This document shows positions 1 through 12,060 of a DNA stretch of 64,000 bases, one piece after another; positions within the stretch are counted from its first letter, which is position 1, and each line of letters starts with the position of its first letter. A program made the position numbers and the translations under genes. The stretch comes from Plumapathes pennacea (Eukaryota; Cnidaria; Anthozoa; Antipatharia; Myriopathidae): the NCBI GenBank assembly GCA_964036295.1, contig OZ038464.1, forward strand, positions 9,348,001 to 9,412,000, written 5' to 3'. The notes below the pieces were generated by a model. The model did not search any database and was not told the DNA's origin. It saw only the letters and a program-made list of their open reading frames with translations.

Positions 1-339
1 GTCCGACTTAAGTGTTAAAAAGGATTGAACATGAGCCTTCCGTGAACTCGTGCGGGGTTGGAATGCTTCATTCAAATGCAGGCCACCATGCGAGAGGAAG
101 AACCGTGTATTACATTTCCTGTGGCACTCCATTTTGTCACTTAAAAGGCTAGGATTTCGTAAGACCTAAAGTAGTAGATTAAGTTTGTGTCAAGAGCTTC
201 AATTTGCCAACTCAATTTTTCGAAAAGGAATGATTTTTTAGCGCCTAGTAATCTGCCCGTTGAAATCACTGTTGTAGAATGATAGTATTCCTGTTGCGGA
301 CTTCATACAAGACATTTATTTGTATTACCACACTTTCTA

Positions 340-770
340 CTCTCATATCAGTTTTACTTGCGACTTCTGAACTGTCAAATGAGCTTAAACAAAGGATTAT
401 TGTACAGTTAAATGAAAGGAATAAAAGCTATCGATGAGTACAGTTTAGTCATTCTAAAAGCAGTGCCACTTTTTCTGACTCCTGAATGCAGGTCAAACCA
501 AACCTAAAGATATACATATGTAACCACTAGAATAAAAACTCTCTATGAATACAGTTATTTCAATATCGGTGCCGCAGACATTTTTGCTAACTCCTGAACT
601 GTCAAAATGCAACTAAAGTTTTCACCGCTCAAGTAAAAGTCTCAATGAGTGCATTCTGAATAGCAGTGTTCACTCCCAACATAAAGCTGTGAATCCTCAA
701 ATAAAAGTCACTTCTCGATGAGGACATTCTAATAGCGTTGCTCACGCTCCTGTTCAAGTTGAGCAAAGTT
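340..770 (-). repeat. Dispersed ~95-bp minisatellite, degenerate copies
   Basis: Several diverged units in reverse orientation carry the cores GAACTGTCAAATG, CTCAATGAGT and AGCAGTGTTCACT. The same unit recurs in both orientations near 1.7, 4.8, 10.5, 12.3, 27.5, 29.2, 44.2 and 48.1 kb. No reading frame is conserved between copies, so it is non-coding repeat DNA. Confidence 0.6.
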
Positions 771-953
771 CCTGACGTGTGTTTTGATTTTCCACTTTAA
801 ATTTATGAAGAGTCGTAGGAAAGGTTTATTGGGGCTTGAACTGAATTCGAGGCCTTGTCGATTGAATCCATCGATCAGCTATTTTTAAATACACAAATTC
901 GTCAACCCACGTTGGATTAGACAAGGCACTCTATCTTGCCAGTATATCATACT

Positions 954-977
954 CCCCCCCCCCCCCCCCCCCCCCCC
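954..977. repeat. Poly-C run (24 C)
   Basis: An uninterrupted run of 24 C, followed by a further C-rich stretch to about 989. It is a likely site of length error in sequencing or assembly. Confidence 0.9.
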
Positions 978-989
978 ACCCCCCTCCCA

Positions 990-1720
990 GGGTTCAGCAG
1001 AGAGAGTGAAAATAGACCCCAATCAGGTAGTGAGCCTAACAGATTTCGTGCAAATATTGTGCCAAGAATAGTAGTTTTTAGGTTTTAAAATGATTGAAAT
1101 ATCATAAATAATAAGTATACTTATCTATTACAACATCTCTTGGGGTGCGAAATTCTTTTCTTGCAGCCCAGAAGTTCACCCTAACGCGTTGTAATGAATG
1201 CAAAATTTAGTATAGTATATAGAGTGATTGATGTCGTGAACAAGTCATTAAATAAACTGCCCGAGTCCAGCTAGTAATTATCATTATTTACTAAATCAGC
1301 TCTAGAAGAAGCACCCGGGACTATTCAGCCAACCCTATAAACACGAAAATACGGGATAACAAAACAGAATGGCTTCCAAAAATATTTTGTAGCAGTATAT
1401 TAAAAGTTTGTGAGTTCGAAATATTTGCGTGTCCGGAATGTTTGGATAAGTCGTTGTTGTAGTTAATTAGAGTAATGTTGTAAATGTACGACTGTTAGGA
1501 ATCCTTCTAGAAGCTTCCTTACCCTCGACCCTTGAGATTACTCAAAGGCGATGAAGAAAATAATGCGTAGTGGCTTTTGAGTCGTAAAATGCCAATTTAC
1601 TTATACTAGAAGATCCTTAAAGTAGTTCTGAGGGCTCTGCTCCAGGACGACTCGAAACCTTACAGAAAAGAAGGACTAAACTGCAAAATCATTTATGAAT
1701 GACGTTTAGAATGTACAGCA
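990..1720. other. Intergenic, no gene seen
   Basis: AT-rich sequence with frequent stops in all frames. I see no domain, RNA gene or recognisable repeat. Confidence 0.5.
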
Positions 1721-1730
1721 GTCAAGAGCC

Positions 1731-1945
1731 GGAGTTGGAAGTGAACATTGCTATTAGGATGTAATCATTGAGAGCTTTCATTTTAATAGTCACACCCTTA
1801 GGTTTCATTTGACAGTTAAGGAAATTAAATTAAACACTGCTTCTTAGGGCGTATACTCACTAAGAGCTTTCATTTGAGTGGTTACAACTTTAAGTTTCGT
1901 TTGGCAGTTCAGGAGTTGAAAATGAATACTTCATTTCCCAAGACA
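1731..1945 (+). repeat. Dispersed ~95-bp minisatellite, two units
   Basis: Two units lie about 92 bp apart, marked by AGAGCTTTCA at 1771 and 1863. Each is followed by a GGT(C/T)ACA block and a TTTGRCAGTT block. This is a clear forward-orientation example of the family. Confidence 0.7.
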
Positions 1946-1960
1946 GTTAAGTTAGTCTTC

Positions 1961-4160
1961 TGCTGTAATTCATAATTCAAGGTTATGGTATCCGAGTCAT
2001 GTTTCCAGCTTAAACGATTATCTTTACCACTGACCCCGACTTCATGCGGTTAGATAAGTCGACAATGGAACAATGGAATGCTAGTCCTACAAGCAATTGC
2101 GTTGCAAGAAGGTTGAAGAACAGATAATTCTGAAGAGCTTGTGTTATTAAAAAGCCTTTCACTTCCAAAGGCGAATTTGCTCGAAACATACATGAAGCAT
2201 AAAAATGAAAGTTCACTACAATGATTACAGTCTAACAGCTGTGTAACGAATTGATGTGCTTTATTTTTTAACTAGTTTGACTCAGACAGATGGAGGTGGC
2301 ACTAAAATCAAGTCTTTTCACGCGCGAAATCAGTTATTATCAGTTGTCAGTTCACGAAGTTCCAGTCCAACAGACGGACTGTCAGACGAACTTGAGAAGC
2401 TTCAATCATTAGACGAGCAGCCATTTTGGGGGCCAAAAACACTTCTATTCTAGCTCAGTTCTTGACAAATAGAAGACAGCAATCTTTTGACGAAATGAAT
2501 AAATATAACAGAACACACTAGACTGAACATTTGATTGATAAATTCCAGTTTTTACTCATCAATATATAGTGGCGAGAACTTGAATGAAGAAACCTGATTA
2601 TAAAAGAGTTTTTTATTTTTTGAGATCTCTGTTTGGGACTAAATTCAAGCCCAAAACATTGACATGACAAAGCTTCAGTCAGTAATAAAACCACAGCAGT
2701 TTTGTGGGTAATGCGATACAAAGCTAAGCAGTAATCTCTGAGTGATACATTGTGACGTTTAGTATTTAGTTTAACATTTCTCAGTTCCACTGCTGCGAAA
2801 CGAAATACTACGGTTTAAGTTTGCCTGTACCTGTAGACGTAGTAAAAATTCTGCGGAAGTTCACCACACGTACGAATCGAGAAGATAGCTAATTGATATT
2901 CTAAGACAATAGTGTAAAAAGGCTATCCACGCAAACCAGTACGTGAATAGCCTGTGCTGATGGGTATTATCTAAAAGAAAAGCGAAGTATTTGCCAAAGG
3001 ATGTTGAATGATTACAAAGTAATCTAATATCAAGACCTGTCCAGTTATTTGTTGTTCTTCTTGGTCGCTATGCTGGATACTTGATATGAACGAACAGCCA
3101 TTCCAAACCTAAATGGAAGTGAAAGTGTAATGCTAATTAAGAATTTGAGACACTTGAATACTGAATAGAGAAAACGAGACAATACTTGTTGAAACGGATA
3201 CGTCGAATATACTGTATGGGACACCATACGTTTAGTGATTTCATCACCTGTGTGAGCCTTCTCAGTTTATACAGGTCCAATTGGTAGGAATAGGGCGCAC
3301 AAAAGCAACGTGTGACTCATATGTGATTCGGCTATTACGTCTTTTGTGGAACATATTGTGATTTTCTTAGTCGTGTGAGCGGAAATTGAAAGAAGGTGGT
3401 TTTGATGAGCGTACAACGGATTTCCCGGTCCGATGGAAGAAAGAAGGTGGGGCCCCAGATGTCCACTAAATTGCATTACAATAGAAAGACGTGCTCATGT
3501 TTCATTCATAATATTTTGTTGACTTTGAGAATGAAAAAGGAGAAAGGGCTCGACAGAAATACAGAGAGAGAGACAGAGAAAAGTACTTCATAATAGAACC
3601 GTCGCTTCAACTGTATCACTGGTCGGTACACCTCTTTACTAGCACACTTTACAGCTCGGTTTCCTTCGTTCACTATATATAAATGAAGTGAGATACACGA
3701 TAGCAAAATATCATTGCGAAAAGATGAAATAATACACTTTCCAGTTTTTATGTCTCTACCATTAAAGGAAGTTCACGATTTCTGTATCCTCGAGTATAAC
3801 CAGGAGAAATAGGGCATAAATCAAACCAGTTTCAATGTTTAAACTGAATATTTAAACAAACCTGATTTAAAAACTGGAAACAGGCTACAGCACGTCATAG
3901 ACAGTTTCGATCCACATCTTATCAGTTTTAAGGTGACCGCAAAGATTAGTAACATGCCAAATTAACTAAGCAGTCTTGCGCTTTTAAAAGCGTGTAAATA
4001 TGTAGACGTTCTCACCAGGAGACCTGGAGGAAAAACATGATAAGTATTTTTTATATCATTTAGAGCACAGCAAGGTTAATAAAGTAATTGATGACAGAGT
4101 AGTTCTCATTTCGAATTTGTGAGCCTCTTTTGTAGAAATGACCACCAATTCAAGGCTAAC
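1961..4160. other. Intergenic, only short unconvincing ORFs
   Basis: Open frames here are 60-90 codons long with no recognisable domain and overlap on both strands. I see nothing I would call a gene. Confidence 0.5.
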
Positions 4161-4170
4161 ATCGGCGATT

Positions 4171-4219
4171 AGCTGAATATGCTGAATATAGCTGAATATA
4201 GCTGAATATGCTGAATATT
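4171..4219. repeat. Short tandem repeat, unit GCTGAATATA
   Basis: Five consecutive units of GCTGAATAT or GCTGAATATA, alternating 9 and 10 bp. Confidence 0.85.
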
Positions 4220-4799
4220 TTTAAAGAAATAGCGTCACTCCGGTTGATTATAGTAAAGCGAATTCAGTGCTAAAGAGTAAAAACCTGTTGTAACAGAGAC
4301 CTATGTTAGTTGAACAAGAGGATTTGTTGAATGCGTTAACAAATTAAGAGCGAGAAGCCAGCGACAAATTCTTTGAATCATGGAGAAGAGTGTACATGCC
4401 ATACTTTCCTAGCCATACTCGTTTGTTAATATGTGATATTAATAAAAGCTATACCGGAAAACAAATGGACATTTTCCGCATTAACAAGTCCCTTCCTTTC
4501 GTTGTGACAATGAATGCAGTTGTGATGATGAAACTGAAGCATTTATATGCGGTCGCTTTAGACTTTACAATCTGGAGCGCTAAAAGCATTGCCTGCAAAT
4601 CTCTCACTTGTCCAGCAATGGCGTCGCTGGTACTTAGTATATTATTTTGGTTTCCAAAATTAACCCTTTTACTACCAAAGGAAAATTCGACTCAACTAAG
4701 AAAATGTGACTGACTCAAATGATCGCTCCACACAACTTTGCGCCCCGTGAATACACCGCATGACACTGAAAAACTAGCAGTGAGCAGTTTGATTCAGTC

Positions 4800-4965
4800 A
4801 ACCTACAAGAAACATTTTCAACTTCTTGAACTGTCAAATGGATTCGAGAGATGACCACGCAATCAAAGCTCTCATGACTAGTACACTAACAGCGATGTTC
4901 ACTTCCAACTCGTGAACTGTCAAATGAAACCTAAGTGACTATTAAAATTGAAGCTCTCAATGAGT
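4800..4965 (-). repeat. Dispersed ~95-bp minisatellite copy
   Basis: Two reverse-orientation units share GAACTGTCAAATG, TTCACTTCCAACT and AAGCTCTCA with the copies at 0.35 and 29.2 kb. Confidence 0.65.
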
Positions 4966-4985
4966 ACCTTCCATGGGGTTCATGT

Positions 4986-6640
4986 TTTTGAGCAAAGGTC
5001 ATGTTTTTTGCATTTGGCCTATAACTCTAAGTTGGACTTGGAGAAACAGGACAGTGAAGGGGGTTAATAGAACATGTTGTTATAAGGAGTTGGTTAAAAG
5101 GAAGACACAATGTTTCCTCTAAAGACAGTGTTCTTCAAAATTTGTACAAAAAGAATTTATTGCATAATTGCAATTCTGCGGAGTTCTGGAAGTTCCTGCA
5201 GTGTCGGATTTATGCATCACTTTTCCAGCTGTGCAAAGCTCGTGTCAATTCTTGTCAAAACGTCACCTCGACGTAAACCCAAACCGCACACGGTGTAAAA
5301 AAAAAATAATAATAATAAAATAAATTAAATTCTTATACATATTTAGAGCCTTGCCGGCTTCTGTGATGCAGTGCACCCAGTTAGCCGCAGAAATGATGAT
5401 GTGACAAGAGAGGATGACTAAGGGAGACTTTTCATTTTTTTTCTTTTTTCTTTTACAGTGCATTTGTCAAATTATGTTATGATACCTGCATTGATTAAAG
5501 TATCAGTGTTTTCCGCCATTCATCACTGGGCCGCGCGGGGGATGCATGCCCGCGTGTAATTAAACGAAATTAAATCTAACCATGCAATGAGTTTTGAACG
5601 TTTACGTCATTGGTAAATTGACTCAGCTCTTTTCCTTTGTCTCCGTTTAGTATGGCCGTTGTTATGAAGAAAACATTGAAATTTCTCATGCTCGTAGTGT
5701 CAGCTTTTTAATGAAAGGTGTTTGTGACTTCTGCGCTTTTTTGATAGCTTTCTAGAAGAACTGATGTTGTAAAATGTGGCCGGCCATTTAGTGCGGTGAT
5801 CTTGCATATGTTCAATTATATAACCCACTGTTTCCGTGCACTTCCTTTGCGGTTCCTTGTTATATACGAGCTAGTGACTAAACGATACGCTGACATTTCG
5901 CCACATTTTAATCTCGAGAGTGTTCTTGGTTTATGAGATCGTTTGTAAATTGAGCCCTCTAGTTTGCAGGCATTTGAACTTCATGTATTACATTTCCGTT
6001 CTGCTCTATTTTTTTTGTTTGCCAGAATATTACACATCCGAACTTCAGTTGAATTATATCATTCTGAGTTGAATCCCCGCTTTCATTTACCCTGTATGAT
6101 CTTACCGTGAAATTACGTTACCGTGATAAGACAGTGACAAAGGATGTTAAAGAATCTTAACCTTGACCGATGGACAAATATTCTTTTGTCGTTAAATACA
6201 AAACCAATTCCCGGACCGCAAACATGTTAACGTTTTAACTTACCAAGACGTGTTACAGATTATCAGCTGTAAGTGCCCAACAAGTAATAGTATAAAACGT
6301 TTCTACTATTTCCTCCAAAACCTCTGGTCTATGTATTTAAATCAATGTTAATGTTTGTATTGTTTCATTCCAGTCTATTCTCTTGTTCAGGTTTCCCCCA
6401 TAAGGCCGGCTCGCACTAGACGGTGAGCAATAAGACGGCTTCTTTAAATTTTGGTAGCAACTGACCGAGTGACATATTTGTTGGCGACAAAGCGCCGTTT
6501 GCATTTGAAATGTTGGAAGGATCGAGTTATTTTTGTTAATTCACACGGGCCTTAGATACCACATTAGGTTCCAGTTATCTGAATAATTTGAAAAAAAAAA
6601 AAAGAAAAAAAGGCAGCGCTGTTACAGATTATAAGGACAG
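4986..6640. other. Intergenic, no gene seen
   Basis: It contains an A-rich stretch with a short AAT tract at 5297-5330 and a poly-A run near 6590-6611. A faint possible MITE lies at about 6403-6556, with GGCC-containing ends only. No coding region is supported. Confidence 0.5.
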
Positions 6641-6728
6641 TGACGTGTATGATCGTCAAGGCTAATGCTAAGTTCTTTAAATTTGTTTCAGTTCAGTTTT
6701 GCGAATTTATTTCTGGGGTGGCTAAATT

Positions 6729-7010
6729 GTGGCCATACATGAAGGCACACCGCATTTACGACTACTACCCCCTGTGTGGGGCTGGGTTCTCAACAAAAAA
6801 TCCGCTCAGTTTTTACTTCGTCAATCCTGTAAAATGTGCAGTCAAAACGGATCGCAATGATGTTGTGTTTCATAAAACATTGTGTACTAAAATGTGGCCA
6901 TACATAGGAGGACACCGCATTTACGACTACTGCTTCCTGTGTGGTCTGGGTTCTCGCCAAAAAATCTCAGTTTTCACTTCGTCAACCCTGTCGAAATGTG
7001 CAGTCAAAAA
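6729..7010. repeat. Imperfect tandem duplication, ~165-bp period
   Basis: GTGGCCATACAT begins at 6729 and again at 6894, and each copy continues with CACCGCATTTACGACTACT and a GTGCAGTCAAAA block. A 144-codon open frame crosses both copies and so looks like a duplicated peptide. It has no recognisable domain, and I read it as a non-coding repeat. Confidence 0.65.
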
Positions 7011-7675
7011 TAAAAAATGTGGCATAGAACATCGTGTGCTTCAGAACTCAAATAGGAAGTTTAGCCTTGTATGAATACAAAAAACACCTCACTAACTGAG
7101 CAAACATCTAACACTTCAGTCTTCGTCACAAAAAGGATATATTCAGTCCAGAGCAATGTAATCATTGAGTTCGTACGTGCGATCAGTAATATATCTTTAG
7201 ACTTGAGGAACTGCGTTCTCATTTTTTTCTTCCTGTATCTTTTCAACTTCTCGCCAGTTTGCCCTTGCGTGCAGTCTGCAGAATGCTTGCTTGCTTAGTT
7301 AGGATGGGCTTGACCTGGTGTCAACGTGTTTGTACGTAACAGAGAGATCAAAAACACTGACGTTTTAATCTGCGGTATGCACCACACACAAATATGCCCG
7401 ATACATGTACTGTTTAAATACATAGCAAAATGTTATACATTTGAACTTTGGGTTTTCTAGAAAAATTTAATCGTCAAGTGTGGGCGTTTAGTTTCAACAT
7501 TTATTATCTAACTGGAGATTAGATAAATGATTTAATCCTGCGTTGATGTACATGAACGCTGGCCGGGCCGGAACCTGGTCAGTGTCGGCTTTGTTTGGTT
7601 TCAACGATGTAGTTCCTGCCTGGACTTAACCTTGTATATCATAATCCTGTAATAACGTGCACGTATTATTAGGAA

Positions 7676-7831
7676 AGTTATCCCCGAACAAAGTGAGGGA
7701 AATAATCACGACGCTAATGCATTAATATCGCATTATATCGCCTTACTTGGGGATTCCAAGTGTGTCGCCATCTCGAAATTTAATGTTCGTCTGTCAGTCA
7801 GTCAGTCTGGCGTACGACTTTAGGCGAGGTT
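7676..7831 (+). repeat. Dispersed repeat upstream of a Helitron-type frame
   Basis: This block (AATCACGACGCTAATG, then TCGCCATCTCGAAATTTAAT, then GGCGTACGACTTTA) is matched in reverse at 24491-24628 and in part at 50798-50872. Here it lies about 100 bp upstream of, and on the same strand as, the basic-repeat frame at 7938. It may be the 5' region of one element family; that link is inference. Confidence 0.6.
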
Positions 7832-7937
7832 ACCCTGCATAACCAATAACAAAGGCCGGGTCGATCACGTGTCCCTGTAGTTTTACAAGAGAAATAATTA
7901 GATTTGAACGAAGCAACAATATATCGTAGCTGCGTTC

Positions 7938-8189
7938 ATGAAAATGGAAAACTTAAAAACTGGAAAACTTGAAACACAACAGTCTCGCGAAGCTCGTCTT
8001 CAAATAAGAAGGGAACAGGCACGAGCAAGGCGAGATCGTGAAACGAGCCAACAGCGCCTAATTTGTCTCGAGAAAAGGAACAATCCGGCTATGATCGACA
8101 GCATTATAAACAGAAGCGTGCAGAAGAAACGACTCCGCAGAGAAAACAGCGCATGAATGCCGATCGAAAGCGACATGAACAGAAGCGGG
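7938..8189 (+). pseudogene. N-terminal basic repeat of a Helitron-type protein, frameshifted fragment
   Basis: The frame from 7938 encodes a very basic peptide with repeats of the ET-x-QQR-x-R-L-x-x-R-R type. Near 8072-8077 (AAAAGG) the match continues in another frame, reading EETTPQRKQRMNADRKRHEQ, and stops at a possible splice donor at about 8189. Such ETPxQR arrays precede the zinc-ribbon/DUF6570 region in cnidarian Helitron-like replication proteins (family knowledge), and a DUF6570 exon is present at 22.2-22.7 kb. The frameshift points to a decayed copy. No Rep or helicase motifs follow here. Confidence 0.5.
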
Positions 8190-8545
8190 TAACGCAGATT
8201 TTATATAATATTAATTTATATAATTTCTTTTGAAATTAAAGCTGAAAGATTCTGCATTTTAAACTTGGGAGTGAAAGGGCTGTTTACCTGTACTAAGTTC
8301 ATGATAGTTGTTATACCCTTATCCTCCAAGGGATTGTGCAGCAAAAGTGTTAAAAAATTTTTTTAACATGCTTACCCCATCAACTACAAAAATTTGGTAA
8401 CATTAAGGCCTCATAAAATAGACACAAACTTCCATGTTTTTTTTTTATTTATTTATTTTCTTGCGTCCAAAACTTTAGTAAAAGGCAGAGCAAAAGGCTG
8501 CTGTTGTTGAGCTACCAAAACAATATATGCCAGGCCAGAGTGAGG

Positions 8546-8575
8546 GGATATCTGCGATTAGCGTATTTCTAGTAG
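8546..8575. repeat. 30-bp motif shared with 52164-52193
   Basis: The string TATCTGCGATTA-x-CGTATTTCTAGTA appears here and again at 52.16 kb with one or two mismatches. It may mark the end of a dispersed element, but the flanks do not align by eye. Confidence 0.5.
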
Positions 8576-9353
8576 GTAAGAAATAGAAACTGTGAAAACT
8601 GGACAAAACAACGCGTTCTTAGATTTATGGTTCTAGAATGACGCCGACTGCATATTACTTCTTGTGAGACTATAGAAGGTCTCGTGGCTTTTAGTTGTGG
8701 TTTTGGGGTCGCATAATCCTTCCGTAAAGAACTGAGGTATAACAGCGGCTTACCGCTCCGTGCCGCGGACGGATCCAGAAGCAGCAAGTAGACATTGTGA
8801 TTTCTCATTTATTAAGACATTTTCAAGGCCTCGACATTTAGACACTGACTTCTATAATGGAACGAAGCTCGGAACTTGCAAGTATGACTACTTCAATGAA
8901 AGGCCTCAATATATTTTCCAATGAATGAAGTGTTCAAGTTTGAAAGCGTAAAAAGATTGCTATACTGTTTGCCAAGAACACTTCACGGTTGTCACGGTTT
9001 TTTGTTTCTTTTTTCACGGAAGAGTCGGAAATTAAGGCCGTGGCTTGTGTTAGGGTGTTTCACTACTTTAGCACACTGTAGAACATTCTACATTCTCATG
9101 ATGGTCAAGGACAAGTCTTACCTCTTTCAATTGGAGTTGACCGGATGTATTTCAGTTTTCTTGCACATAAAACCGATTGCCCTTGGAATCAATAATTGGC
9201 TGAAGGATAAGATGACTGCAGATGTCTTTCCGCGCCAAGAGATTGGTTAGGATTTTATGCGGTCATGCAAGCCACTGATCCATGGTTAAATAATTTTGAC
9301 CGCCTAGTGAGAAAATTGCTAACGTTCATGGTTTTAATATACGTCTCCAGACT

Positions 9354-9602
9354 ATGCTGATTCCAGTACACAAAAGCTTGTATGTAACTAACTATCCAAA
9401 GTATATGAAGATCATGTTCCGTTCTGTAAATTGTAACCTTCGTGGATATTGCATGTTGTTCCTCCCTAAATCGCAAACTAGCACTTATGATCTACACTCG
9501 TTTAGATACTTGGTTGCAAAACTCTGGAATTCACTGCCCGATGAGTTCAGAATTTGTAAGACATTAAATGAATGGATAAATAACGCTTGTTTTAGTTTTT
9601 AA
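9354..9602 (+). pseudogene. LINE ORF2 extreme C-terminus (CR1/L2/RTE-like fragment)
   Basis: The last 30 codons read HSFRYLVAKLWNSLPDEFR then ICKTLNEW. This is the conserved C-terminal tail (SFxYxAAKLWNSLPxxxR) that follows the reverse transcriptase in many invertebrate non-LTR retrotransposons. Upstream codons (YPKYMK, LRGYCM) fit the usual spacing, but no RT motifs are present. It is a 5'-truncated fragment, as is usual for dead LINEs. The ATG at 9354 is internal to the old ORF, not a true start. Confidence 0.75.
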
Positions 9603-9760
9603 TGTTTTACAGGCTTACTCCGCTCAGAGTGTTTTGTCAATTGACAAAAAATGGTTGTACTTCATCGATTATCTAAGACCGTTTCCTACGTTTTGGTTGG
9701 TTGGTTGATCAACTATAATTTGCAGCCTACTCAGAACCTGCGCGATGGTATCAGGTACAC

Positions 9761-9857
9761 GGCCGTGTTCCAATATTTTAAACCGAAAACGGTTGAAATG
9801 AGTACTATTGGTAAAACCAATTTAGGTTGAAACGGTTTGTCCCAATAGAACATGGCC
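9761..9857. mobile_element. 97-bp MITE, ends GGCCGTGTTC / GAACATGGCC
   Basis: The left end GGCCGTGTTCCAATA pairs with the right end CCCAATAGAACATGGCC. Inner arms contain AACCGAAAACGG and AACGGTTT. There is no coding capacity. Confidence 0.6.
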
Positions 9858-9859
9858 CA

Positions 9860-10515
9860 TGTTTCCCTGATACATTTTTCCGGTTTCTCAGGACTTGTTT
9901 ACACTTTGAGGTTAGTTCACACTTCGAGCAAGGAGACTAAATAGGAGCCATGTGCGAGCAGTCCAACAATGATGTTAGATCCGGATCTATAGCTCCGCAG
10001 GTTATTTGTAATGAAAAGTTGTCTCGACAACCCGAGGCATTAATTGGGATAACGCATATTTGCAATTCTCTCACATACGCCAGACCACCAGTGTAGGGCT
10101 TGAAAAATGACCGTCTTTTCTTAATTAGTGGCACGAAGCTAATGCATTAAAGCCCAGTAATACTTTAAGACCTGAGACAAGTGTTAGCAACTGTGCTGCT
10201 AATAGCACAATTGGCAGACCTACGCGTGTTTTAAACAGTTGTATGGTATAGAATAGAAAACTCAATATATGCACTTAATTATGCGGGTGTTAAGAGAAGC
10301 TATTATATACAATTTTAACTGACTTCAACTTTATAAATGTGGTTGACTTTCTGGGTTTGTGGGTGTATCCGGTGGCGCGTGCTATTTTCCTGTTTTGAGG
10401 ATTTCCTGTGTTCTTGTGACGAACATGTGACGCATGATTGTCGTACCATTTCCAAAATAGTTCAATCACTGTCATGTTTCTGTGTCACACTAACTCCTAT
10501 CAACAAAAATATGAA
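9860..10515. other. Intergenic, no gene seen
   Basis: Short overlapping frames only; none has a recognisable domain. Confidence 0.5.
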
Positions 10516-10519
10516 CACT

Positions 10520-10640
10520 GTCATCAGAATGTACTCATCGAGAGCTTTCAGTTGAGTGGTCACACGTCTAAATTTCATGCATTTGACATTTCGAGTCACG
10601 TTTATCTTTGCCACAAATACCTGATATCAATACCTGAATT
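10520..10640 (+). repeat. Dispersed ~95-bp minisatellite copy
   Basis: It carries CGAGAGCTTTCA, GAGTGGTCACAC and a TTTGACATTT variant of the unit. Confidence 0.65.
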
Positions 10641-10724
10641 GTCCTAACTGTACGCCTTGCCCGTTTTAGTCGATGAATTGAAACTTGCTTTGCAAAGCAT
10701 GTGTGACAAAATTGATAACTAAAC

Positions 10725-10890
10725 GCTGGCTTAAACGTGCGACGCAAGTACAAGGCATAAGCGCAAGCATGAGCATAACCACGAGAGAGCGACAGTGACA
10801 ACATAAGCATAAGACCCAACACGTCTGTTCCTTGTGCTTATGTTTATATCGCCACTGTCTCTTTTTTTTTATGCTTATGCTTGCATCTAT
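10725..10890. mobile_element. MITE of the GCATAAGC family, truncated copy
   Basis: It begins GCTGGCTTAAACGTGCGACG, carries repeated CATAAGC words and a central GACAGTG/CACTGTC inverted pair, and ends indistinctly after ATGCTTATGCTTGC. Fuller relatives are at 39419-39583 and 60508-60680. Confidence 0.65.
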
Positions 10891-10899
10891 ATCATTTAT

Positions 10900-11550
10900 C
10901 TTTCCCTTTTGCTACACTGTAACGTAACAGTCGCTCATAGCGTTTGCCTGATAGAAGCCTATTGCGGAATTAGTGGAATTTGTTAAACACGGATAAGGGT
11001 GCCAAAATAGGAGACCATTAAACCGGTAAACTTCGACCCGTTAGGAAACCTCACGAGATACAACTTACTTGCCCCCTTAAGATGTTAGATCAACTTTGAT
11101 ACAATAATCCCTCTTACCACTTAAAGTTTTGTTTTGATCGAACGCTAAGCACGCGACCACATTGCGCCGTTGTTCAAACTCTCGACTTCCTGCATGTGTG
11201 GCTTCGTCGTACCTCTTGTTCACTTTGCTTTTGCACATGCTACTGGACCATCTTTTAACCGATTAAAGCCTCGGGTTCTTTTAAACTTTCTGTAAACATT
11301 ATTTACAATCCTCTAAAGCGTTATTCTTGTCGATTTTGTCCTACAAAAGCCGGACAAACGCACGCAATTGCAATGGATTGCGTGAGTCTGTTCGGTGCGT
11401 CTTCCAGTCAAATATGTTGTAGTAGAGATAAGCGGGTACTAATCCAACAGGTTTAGAGCTTACTAGATTCCCAGGAATTTCATTCCGTGCATGCAGCTCA
11501 ATAAGTAAAAATAGCCAATGAACTTGGACCGATAACAGTTTAGGGCAGTT
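10900..11550. other. Upstream flank of gene A
   Basis: Single-copy-looking sequence with no ORF of note. It would hold the distal promoter of the sFRP gene at 11610. I could not pick out specific transcription-factor sites. Confidence 0.4.
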
Positions 11551-11555
11551 ACGCC

Positions 11556-11565
11556 TATATATAAA
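11556..11565 (+). promoter_or_regulatory. Putative TATA box of gene A
   Basis: TATATATAAA lies 45 bp upstream of the ATG at 11610. This would place transcription start about 25-30 bp downstream and leave a very short 5' UTR of roughly 20 nt. Confidence 0.5.
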
Positions 11566-11609
11566 GCTTCAGAAAAGGGACACATTAACCCGAAACGGCA
11601 GTCGCAATT

Positions 11610-12060
11610 ATGTTCGTCTTACTTGTTTCTCTTGCTTTTGTCGCTGATTTGACTATTTTTCTTGTGACAGCACACCCGATTAATAATCAAGGGGTTTGTG
11701 AAGACATTAAGGTGCAGTCATGTCAGACAGTCCTCCCTTACCATCAGACTATTCTTCCTAACAGCATTGGACATCATCGACAAAGTCTCATCGCTCGCTC
11801 CATCTCCGCGTACATCCACCCGAAGGGCCAGAAGTGCTCAGCAGACCTGGAATTCTTTGTTTGTGCATATCACTTGCCCATGTGCTTCGATGGTTACCCA
11901 GAAATTAAAGTCTGCCGCTCCCTGTGTGAAAAGGTGAAGAGGCAGTGCAATAACACTATGCACGCTCACAAACGTCCGTGGCCCGAGTTTGTGCGTTGTG
12001 AGGATCTTCCTTCTAAAGAAACCGATGTCTGTATTGATCCGAGCTCCGTGTCTGGACATG
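11610..12060 (+). CDS. Gene A exon 1: signal peptide and Frizzled CRD
   Basis: It encodes residues 1-150 plus one base and ends ...CATG|GTAAGG. The open frame runs on to 12095 only through intron sequence. Confidence 0.92.

Noticed and set aside
4390..4713. 107-codon + strand frame
   Set aside because: No domain; its end overlaps a dispersed repeat word (CTACCAAAGG type) also seen near 27600.
6640..7074. 144-codon frame with an internal peptide repeat
   Set aside because: The repeat is a 165-bp DNA duplication; the peptide has no known domain and the copies are not conserved in a protein-like way.
11698..12059. Other-frame and antisense ORFs over the gene A CRD exon
   Set aside because: They are shadows of exon 1, which has the full CRD signature. 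The same applies to 33670-33954 over gene B.
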